Source of the DNA: Marimonas arenosa
GTDB taxonomy: Bacteria > Pseudomonadota > Alphaproteobacteria > Rhodobacterales > Rhodobacteraceae
Assembly: GCF_030848945.1 (NCBI RefSeq)
Contig: NZ_JANHAX010000003.1
Coordinates: 310,001-374,000 of the forward strand
Direction: 5' to 3'
DNA: 64,000 bases
Part shown: one piece after another, positions 58,412 to 64,000 of the stretch
How the letters are laid out: every line of letters starts with the position of its first letter
How positions within the stretch are numbered: position 1 is the stretch's first letter
Notes under the pieces: generated by a model
Seen by the model: the letters and a program-made list of their open reading frames with translations, nothing else
What the model was told of the DNA's origin: nothing
Database searches by the model: none
Made by a program: the position numbers and the translations under genes

Positions 58412-59046
58412 CGCTTGGTCCTTTCGCGGCGGTTGAAGATCATGCCCTTTGCAAGATTGACGCCAGAAAGCCGGGATTCAAGTCCGACACCGGCCACGTG
58501 CAGCGCCGCGAGGATCAGCAGGCCGGTTGCCGCCGCCTCGTGCAGGTCTTCGGCAACCTCCGCGCCCGCGCCGCCGGTTTCGTGCGCGTCGTCATCTTCA
58601 TCCTCTTCGTCGTCGTCATGGTCGTAGCGATAGTCCGACCAGGCGTGGTGGGTGTCGTCATCGGGGAAGGGATCGGCCTCGAGCACGAGGCCGGTGACGG
58701 CGGTCACCGCCAGCAGCGACCAGATCGCCACCGCCATCCAGGCGCCGAGCGGGGTGTGGCCGGGGCTGTCGTGCCAGCGCCACGCCACGAGGTCGCGCAG
58801 ATGTGCCAATGCCCGGGACGGGGCCAGTGGCATCTCGGCCAGCGCGGCGGGGCCGGGGGCAATGAGGCCCCAGAGCAACCGCAGGATCAGCGCCGACAGC
58901 GCGGCATAGCCGATCCAGACATGCGCCACGGTGCCATCGCGCAGGAGCGCCCCGTTGACCAGGATCGCCAGCGCGATGGTCCAGTGGGTGAGGCGGACAA
59001 GCGGATCCCAGCCCCGCCTGCCCCCGGGTCGCACGGGCGCTGGCAT
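58408..59046 (-). CDS. Di-haem cytochrome b561-like membrane protein
   Basis: The start at 59044-59046 gives 212 residues with four membrane helices. Candidate haem ligands are in RLTHWTIALAI, AHVWIGYAALS, DLHEAAATG and AALHVAG. Between helices 3 and 4 lies a strongly acidic, His-containing loop (DDDTHHAWSDY, then DHDDDEEDEDDDAHE, about 128-155). These proteins pass electrons across the inner membrane. The start overlaps the PepSY stop and the end overlaps the LuxR gene, so this is a tight three-gene unit. Confidence 0.85.
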   Translation of the reverse strand: MPAPVRPGGRRGWDPLVRLTHWTIALAILVNGALLRDGTVAHVWIGYAALSALILRLLWGLIAPGPAALAEMPLAPSRALAHLRDLVAWRWHDSPGHTPLGAWMAVAIWSLLAVTAVTGLVLEADPFPDDDTHHAWSDYRYDHDDDEEDEDDDAHETGGAGAEVAEDLHEAAATGLLILAALHVAGVGLESRLSGVNLAKGMIFNRRERTKR

Positions 59047-59528
59047 CAGTCTTCGACCTCGGCCCGCAGGATCTCGCCGGTGGCGGCGTCGAGCTTGAGT
59101 TCCCACATCCGGCCGTCGCGCAGGGCGTAGGCTTCGAGTTCGTGCCCTTCGGATTTGATCCGCCGGAGTTCGTAGCCTTGCGTTGCCAGTTTTTCGGTCA
59201 GATCAGCTGGAAGCTCTGCGGGTTGGGATGGTAGCGCCGGTCGCGTCATCGGGTCGGAGATCGTCGTTGCGGTCTTGTGGCTGATCACTGCGCCGTCACG
59301 CGATGATACCAGGATGAAGTGCTTGCGGCCATCCTTGACGGCGGTCACCTGGATGAGCGCCGCCGCCTTGCGGTAGCGGGTGATCTCGAAACCGTCTTCG
59401 GCCAGCGCGGTGCCGATCGTGGCGGCGTTACTGCCGAGGATTGCACCGGTATCGGGAGTAACGGCCATTGCGCCGGATGCCAGCGTGGCTGCGGCGATCA
59501 AGGCGAGGGATTTGGCAATTCGTGTCAT
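59046..59528 (-). CDS. Exported PepSY-domain protein
   Basis: The product has 160 residues. A signal peptide (1-22, ending AMA) is followed by two PepSY-like units: LAEDGFEITRYRKAAALIQVTAVKDGRKHFILVSSRDGAVI (about 43-83) and LATQGYELRRIKSEGHELEAYALRDGRMWELKLDAATGEILRAEVED (about 113-160). PepSY proteins bind or inhibit partners in the periplasm, often next to redox membrane proteins. It is the first gene of the PepSY/cytochrome b/LuxR operon. Confidence 0.88.
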   Translation of the reverse strand: MTRIAKSLALIAAATLASGAMAVTPDTGAILGSNAATIGTALAEDGFEITRYRKAAALIQVTAVKDGRKHFILVSSRDGAVISHKTATTISDPMTRPALPSQPAELPADLTEKLATQGYELRRIKSEGHELEAYALRDGRMWELKLDAATGEILRAEVED

Positions 59529-59645
59529 CGGGGTCTCCTGTTCAGACGTGTCGGGGCGGCGTGCCCCGTCGTGACGCTAACCTGGCGCAGATCGCTACCC
59601 GGCGCGATAGGACCGCAGCTTAACAACTGGCGAATAAGCGTGCGC

Positions 59646-60209
59646 TTACACGGAGGCCTGCAGGATCGAGAGGGTGGTATCGCCATAGCGCCGGCTGTCG
59701 AGCAGGGTCAGCCCGGCGGGCGGAGTGACAACACTGTTCTCCTCCCAGACGATCAGCGCGCCTGGGGCAATCCAGTCGCCAGACAGCGCGGCCACCAGCG
59801 CCGTTTCACCCAAGCTCTTGCCGTAGGGCGGGTCAAGGAAGACGAGGGTGTAGGGTGCCGAGGGGCATTGTCCGAGCCGGCGGGCATCGCGGCGGATCAG
59901 TTCGGTCTTGTCGCGGGCCTGGCAGATCTCGACATTGCGGCGGATCAATGCCTGCGCCTTGGCGCCATCATCGACGAAGGTGACATGGGCGGCGCCGCGG
60001 CTGAGCGCTTCGAGCCCCAGCGCGCCGGTGCCGGCAAAGAGGTCGAGCACGCGGGCGTCGGTGATGGGATCGCCAAACCGGCCGCCCTGCAGGATGTTGA
60101 AAAGGTTTTCCCGGGTACGGTCGGTGGTGGGGCGCAGATGCGCGCCGGCATCGCCCTTGCCAACCGAGGCCAGCGCCCGACCGCGGAAGGAGCCTCCGAT
60201 TATGCGCAT
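59646..60209 (-). CDS. rsmD: 16S rRNA (guanine966-N2)-methyltransferase RsmD
   Basis: The 187-residue product begins MRIIGGSFRGRALA. It has RPTTDRTRENLFNIL, the SAM-binding VLDLFAGTGALGLEALSRGA and the catalytic VFLDPPYGK (DPPY). It methylates G966 of 16S rRNA using SAM. All expected blocks are present at usual length. Confidence 0.96.
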   Translation of the reverse strand: MRIIGGSFRGRALASVGKGDAGAHLRPTTDRTRENLFNILQGGRFGDPITDARVLDLFAGTGALGLEALSRGAAHVTFVDDGAKAQALIRRNVEICQARDKTELIRRDARRLGQCPSAPYTLVFLDPPYGKSLGETALVAALSGDWIAPGALIVWEENSVVTPPAGLTLLDSRRYGDTTLSILQASV

Positions 60210-60258
60210 TGGATCGGAGCGGTGCGTTGAAAACGCGCCCTACGGAGGTAGGCGTCAG

Positions 60259-61467
60259 TCATCGCATCAGCGATTTCAGATCGGTGGCCGGATCGGCCAC
60301 GGCCGCCGGGTCGGGTGACTTGCCGGCCTCGATCAGGCGTTTGCCGATCATGTAGGCACGCGGGTCGTTCATCGCGTCGACGGCAAGCAGTGTGTCGCCC
60401 TGATAGTACCAGAACGAAGTGCTGCCGTCCTTGTCGCCCGGCCGGGTGATCACTTGGGTATAGCCGCTGTTCAGTCCCGCGATCTGGAGTTTGACGTCGT
60501 ATTGATCCGACCAGAACCACGGTTTTGCCACGTAGTCCTTGCCGGCGCCGAGCATGTTTTCGGCCACGCATTCGGCCTGATCGATGGCATTTGGCACCGA
60601 CTCGAGCCGGATGCGTTCGCCGTGGTAGGGAAATGAGGCGCAATCGCCCGCCGCCCAGATCGCTGGGTCGGAGGTGCGACCCTGCGCGTCGGTCTTGATG
60701 CCGTTGTCGATCTCGAGCCCGGCGGCCTCGGCCAGCGCGGTGGCTGGAGTGATACCGACACCGACGATGACGAAATCGACCGCAAGCTCGGTCCCGTCAG
60801 AGAGTTTTGCCCCGGTGACGCGGGTGTCGCCCAGAAGGGTATCGAGGCCGACGCCCTCGCGGATGTCGACACCATATGCGGCGTGCAGGGCGCGGAAGTA
60901 GTCGGAGGTTTCCGGTGCGGCGACACGCTGAAGAATGCGCTCGGCCATCTCGACTAATGTGACTTTGAGCCCCTTCTTGGCCGCCACCGCCGCGGCTTCG
61001 AGCCCGATATAACCGCCGCCGACGATCAGCGCATGGCGGCCCTCGGCAAATTCGGGGGCCATCTCATCGACATCGTAAAGCGTGCGCACCACATGCACGC
61101 CTTCCAACTCGCCGCCGATCCGACCCGGCAGGCGGCGCGGCACCGAGCCGGTGCATAGCGCCAACATGTCGTAGGTAATGGTCTCGCCCCCGGCGATCAC
61201 CGTCTTGTCGGCGCGGTCGATGGCCTGCACGGTGGTGTTGAGCCGCAGTTCGATCCCGTTCTCGGCGTAGAAGCTTTCGGGCCTGAGATAGAGCCGTTCG
61301 AGCTCCATCTCGCCGAGCAGATAGGCCTTGCTGAGCGGCGGACGCTGGTAGGGCGGTGCGGATTCTTCGCCGATCAGTGTGATCGAACCGGTATGCCCCA
61401 GGTTACGCAGCTTGGCGCAGAGCGACGAACCGGCTTGGCCAGCCCCGATAACGACGATGTGAGCCAT
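60259..61467 (-). CDS. FAD-dependent ferredoxin/rubredoxin-type NAD(P)H reductase
   Basis: The start at 61465-61467 gives 402 residues beginning MAHIVVIGAGQAGSSLCAKLRNLG (FAD-binding GxGxxG). The NAD(P)H-binding motif is HALIVGGGYIGLEAAAVAAKKG, and IWAAGDCASF closes the FAD domain. The C-terminal domain matches ferredoxin reductases of ring-hydroxylating and P450 systems (PutA-redoxin reductase class). No ferredoxin or P450 gene is in the window. It is divergent from a peroxiredoxin, with 86 bases between the starts. Confidence 0.9.
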   Translation of the reverse strand: MAHIVVIGAGQAGSSLCAKLRNLGHTGSITLIGEESAPPYQRPPLSKAYLLGEMELERLYLRPESFYAENGIELRLNTTVQAIDRADKTVIAGGETITYDMLALCTGSVPRRLPGRIGGELEGVHVVRTLYDVDEMAPEFAEGRHALIVGGGYIGLEAAAVAAKKGLKVTLVEMAERILQRVAAPETSDYFRALHAAYGVDIREGVGLDTLLGDTRVTGAKLSDGTELAVDFVIVGVGITPATALAEAAGLEIDNGIKTDAQGRTSDPAIWAAGDCASFPYHGERIRLESVPNAIDQAECVAENMLGAGKDYVAKPWFWSDQYDVKLQIAGLNSGYTQVITRPGDKDGSTSFWYYQGDTLLAVDAMNDPRAYMIGKRLIEAGKSPDPAAVADPATDLKSLMR

Positions 61468-61553
61468 GACGACCTCATTTTCGGATTGAACCCGCGCGGC
61501 GAGCCTATAGCGTGACCAAAGCAAAACGCAACGCGCGAATAGGAGAACCCGAA

Positions 61554-62042
61554 ATGGCGATTAAGGTTGGCGACCGGATACCGGATGCGACGCTTTACAC
61601 ATTCAACGAAAACGGCATCGAGGCGGTGCAGACGGCGGACATGGTGAAAGGGCGCAAGGTGGTTCTGTTTGGCCTGCCGGCAGCGTTCTCGAGAACCTGC
61701 AGCGCGGCGCATTTGCCCAGTTTCATGCGGACGCGTGATGCGTTTGCCGAAAAAGGCGTGGAAGACATCTACTGCATTTCGGTCAATGACGGGTTCACCA
61801 TGGCCGCGTGGGACAAGGATATGGGCGCGGCCGAGGCCGGCGTGACGTTGCTTGGCGACGCGAGCGGCGATTTCACCCGCGCGCTGGGCATGGAGTTCGA
61901 TTTCCCGCAGGGCGGGATGTTCGGCCGCTCGAAGCGTTATGCCCTGGTGGCCGAGGACGGGGTTGTGACCCATCTCAACGAGGAAGTGCAGGGCGGCGTG
62001 TGCGAACTGACCGTCGGCGAAAAGCTGCTCGAGAACTTGTGA
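61554..62042 (+). CDS. Peroxiredoxin (Prx5-type)
   Basis: The ATG at 61554 follows AGGAGA and gives 162 residues. The peroxidatic cysteine lies in GLPAAFSRTCSAAHLPSF (C49), where most relatives have PGAFTPTCS. Two further cysteines (IYCISV and GGVCELTV) could be resolving residues. It reduces peroxides with a thiol or glutaredoxin donor. Shared regulation with the divergent reductase is possible. Confidence 0.92.
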   Translation: MAIKVGDRIPDATLYTFNENGIEAVQTADMVKGRKVVLFGLPAAFSRTCSAAHLPSFMRTRDAFAEKGVEDIYCISVNDGFTMAAWDKDMGAAEAGVTLLGDASGDFTRALGMEFDFPQGGMFGRSKRYALVAEDGVVTHLNEEVQGGVCELTVGEKLLENL

Positions 62043-62066
62043 GGCGCGGCATCGGCCGCGGGCCGG

Positions 62067-62574
62067 TCACGCGCCGGATTGAAGCGTGCGGATGCGGTCG
62101 AGCACGGGGGCGATGCTGTCCTTGTCCATGAAGTCGAAGCCGTGCAGTTCTTCGCTGGCGGCTTTGCGGTCGCGGTTCATCAGGCTGCCGATGATCAGCA
62201 TCACCCGGTCGTAACGGGTAAGCTCGTTGGGGTCCTGCCGCCCGAGGAGGGCAAAGTGATCCATGCGGGTGACGAGCCCTGGCGGCAGGCTGCCCGCGAT
62301 CCAGCCGTCGAGCTTGGCCCCGGCGGGTGCCCCCGACACGGTGAAGAAGATGACCGGTTTGCTGTCGATGGCGGCGGCATTGCGGCGCAACCAGAGCGCG
62401 ATCGGCAACCTGTGATAGATCACCGGGCAGCCAAGGACGAGGAAGTCGAAGCTGTCCGGTTTGGCGTCGGTCGTCTTGATATCGTGGGCGTCAAGGCCGG
62501 ACGCCGCGCCGATCCATTGCGCGTATTGTGCGGTGCTGCCCGAACCGGGTGGTGTAGAAGATTGCGCCTTTCAT
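62067..62574 (-). pseudogene. Flavodoxin-domain protein gene with a +1 frameshift
   Basis: The gene starts MKGAIFYTTRFG at 62572-62574 but breaks at the phosphate loop. A run of three G on the coding strand (CCC at 62539-62541) should be two; removing one base restores STAQYAQWIGAASGLDAHDIKTTDAKPDSFDFLVLGCPVIYHRLPIALWL and 168 residues in all. Length minus one base is divisible by three, confirming a single insertion. The rest (VMLIIGSLMNRD) matches small flavodoxin/HemG-like proteins that bind FMN. It could be an error in a short homopolymer. Confidence 0.8.
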
Positions 62575-62682
62575 GGGTGACCTCGCCGTTCCGGATGGGG
62601 CCGAATTGGTGATAACCTGGTCCCAATACAGCAGATGGCAGGTCCTGTCCCTGATGCACCTCAATGGTTGTTTGGGGCCGTA

Positions 62683-62979
62683 TTACGTCCCGAGGCTGTC
62701 GAGTTTGCGCGCCAGCTTGGCATCGAGCGAAGATAACCCGCCGGCATCGTGCGTGGTCAGCGTGACCGTCACGCGGTTGTAGGTATTGCACCATTCCGGG
62801 TGATGGTTCCATTTCTCGGCCCAGAGCGCAGCCTGAGTCATCCAGCCGAAGGCGCTGGTGAATTCCTCGAACTTGTAGGTCTTGACGATGGCATCGCGCC
62901 CCTCGGCCATCGCCCAGCCCCTGGCGAATAGCGGCGGCAGCAGGTTTTCGCGGGCGGTGTCGGAGAGCAGTTCGTTCAA
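62683..62979 (-). CDS. phhB: Pterin-4a-carbinolamine dehydratase
   Basis: The product has 98 residues. The active-site motif is WNHHPEW (H59, H60, E62, W63), preceded by [13 protein letters not shown] and followed by [21 protein letters not shown] with the third His. It recycles 4a-hydroxytetrahydrobiopterin, normally for phenylalanine hydroxylase. The start overlaps the downstream end of the FemAB-like gene by ATGA. Confidence 0.93.
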   Translation of the reverse strand: MNELLSDTARENLLPPLFARGWAMAEGRDAIVKTYKFEEFTSAFGWMTQAALWAEKWNHHPEWCNTYNRVTVTLTTHDAGGLSSLDAKLARKLDSLGT

Positions 62980-64000
62980 TCGTGTTCCTCCTCGTGGGTC
63001 TTGCGGAAAGGGCCGTAGGCGGTGAGGATCTCGATCTCCTCGGCTACGGCTTCGCGCTCGGCCTCAAGATAGCGCGAAACCGCATCGGCGAAACCCGGAT
63101 CGGCGATCCAGTGCAGCGCGTGGCAGGTGGTGGGCAAATATCCGCGCGCCAGCTTGTGTTCGCCCTGCGCCCCGGCCTCGATTCGGGAAAGGCCATGGCC
63201 GATGGCGTAGTCGATGGCCTGATAGTAGCAGATCTCGAAATGCAGGCAGGGGTGATGTTCGGCGCAGCCCCAGTAGCGGCCATAGAGCGTGTCACGACCG
63301 ATCAGGTTGAGAGCACCGGCGACATAGTGCCCGTCGCGTTCGGCCAGCACCAGCAGGATATCGTCGCGCAGGCTTTCGTGGGCAATGTCGAAGAACGACC
63401 TGGTGAGATAGGGCGAGCCCCATTTGCGGCTGCCGGTGTCCTGGTAGAAGTGCCACATCGCATCCCAGTGTTCGGGAAAAATATCGTCGCCGCTGAGTTC
63501 CAGGATGCGGCCGCCGAAGTTTTGCGCCTGCATGCGCTCCTTGCGGATATTCTTGCGCTTGCGCGAACTCAGCGAACCCAGGAAGTCGTCGAAGCCGGCA
63601 TAGTCCGCGTTCTCCCAATGGAATTGCTGAGTGGTGCGGTGCAAGAGGCCCATGTCCTGGCCGGCCCGTGCTTCGGCCTCGGTGCAGAAGGTGATGTGGA
63701 GCGAACTGATCCCGTTCTGCGTCGCGAGCTGGATTGCACCCTGCACGAGCGCGGCGCGTCCGGTTTCCTCGAAGCCCGGTCTAACCAGCAGGCGGCGGCC
63801 GGAGACAGGGGTGAAGGGCACCGCGATCTGGAACTTCGGATAGTAGCGCCCGCCGGCGCGCTCGTAGGCGTGGGCCCAGTTATGGTCGAAGATGTACTCG
63901 CCCTGGGAATGGGACTTGGCGTAGAGCGGTGCGCAGGCGATCAGCGTGTCGCCGAGGCGGGCGGTGAGATAGCGCGGCTGCCAGCCGCTGCCGGGGCCGA
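62976..64000 (-). CDS. FemAB-like/COG3146 GNAT-fold protein (5' end beyond window)
   Basis: The frame is open to the window edge, so the N-terminus is missing; 341 codons are visible. [57 protein letters not shown]-like [14 protein letters not shown] and [38 protein letters not shown] fit the COG3146 family of acyltransferase-fold proteins, sometimes annotated as peptidoglycan biosynthesis. The actual substrate is unknown. It is coupled to phhB by a 4-base overlap. Confidence 0.82.
   Translation of the reverse strand, partial: GPGSGWQPRYLTARLGDTLIACAPLYAKSHSQGEYIFDHNWAHAYERAGGRYYPKFQIAVPFTPVSGRRLLVRPGFEETGRAALVQGAIQLATQNGISSLHITFCTEAEARAGQDMGLLHRTTQQFHWENADYAGFDDFLGSLSSRKRKNIRKERMQAQNFGGRILELSGDDIFPEHWDAMWHFYQDTGSRKWGSPYLTRSFFDIAHESLRDDILLVLAERDGHYVAGALNLIGRDTLYGRYWGCAEHHPCLHFEICYYQAIDYAIGHGLSRIEAGAQGEHKLARGYLPTTCHALHWIADPGFADAVSRYLEAEREAVAEEIEILTAYGPFRKTHEEEHD

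Overview
The window looks like a chromosomal segment of an alphaproteobacterium of the Rhodobacteraceae (Roseobacter group). The evidence is high G+C, Roseobacter-type flagellar gene order, an alphaproteobacterial Smc, aerobic-type cobalamin genes (cobN, cobW), RTX proteins, and a short intergenic repeat that I recall as common in this family. This placement comes from protein character and gene order, not from a database search. No tRNA, rRNA, CRISPR array, integrase or insertion sequence was seen.

Layout. 1-7215: divergent flagellar block, with fliL, a small membrane protein, a motE-like gene, motA and a truncated exported protein on the minus strand, and fliF-fliH-fliN-fliP on the plus strand. 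7260-9825: modABC molybdate importer (minus). 10025-15963: an overlapping five-gene operon for a biotin-dependent acyl-CoA carboxylase (two subunits), a DinB-like TIGR03084 protein, a BKACE-type beta-keto acid cleavage enzyme and an NnrU-like membrane protein. 16036-17114: VOC protein and YafY/WYL regulator behind an inverted repeat. 17311-20360: tesB, then a MerR-controlled transglutaminase/CDF metal-efflux operon whose first gene carries a nonsense codon. 20413-26332: exported protein, SGNH hydrolase, polA, a TetR-controlled SRPBCC/membrane pair with a striking palindromic operator, and a 59-residue zinc-finger protein. 26417-29052: divergent glycosyltransferase and sulfotransferase. 29269-35680: cobalamin-riboswitch operon hupE-like, cobW, GNAT, cobN. 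35840-39358: smc. 39549-43986: two RTX calcium-binding proteins sharing a C-terminal half.

44172-64000: LysR regulator; an ankyrin/class-C beta-lactamase-like fusion; an overlapping run of CinA-like, GNAT, carboxymuconolactone/peroxidase-like and OmpA genes; sfsA; kbl-tdh threonine catabolism; an exported gene with two in-frame stops; map; an orphan GyrB-N-terminus-like protein; an MFS exporter; a PepSY/cytochrome b/membrane-anchored LuxR operon; rsmD; a ferredoxin-type reductase divergent from a peroxiredoxin; a frameshifted flavodoxin gene; phhB; and a truncated FemAB/GNAT-like protein.

The observations most worth following are the carboxylase-BKACE operon, the PepSY/cytochrome b/LuxR module, the sulfated-glycan pair, the repeat element translated inside cobN, the GyrB-like orphan, and three otherwise well-preserved genes each broken by one or two point lesions.
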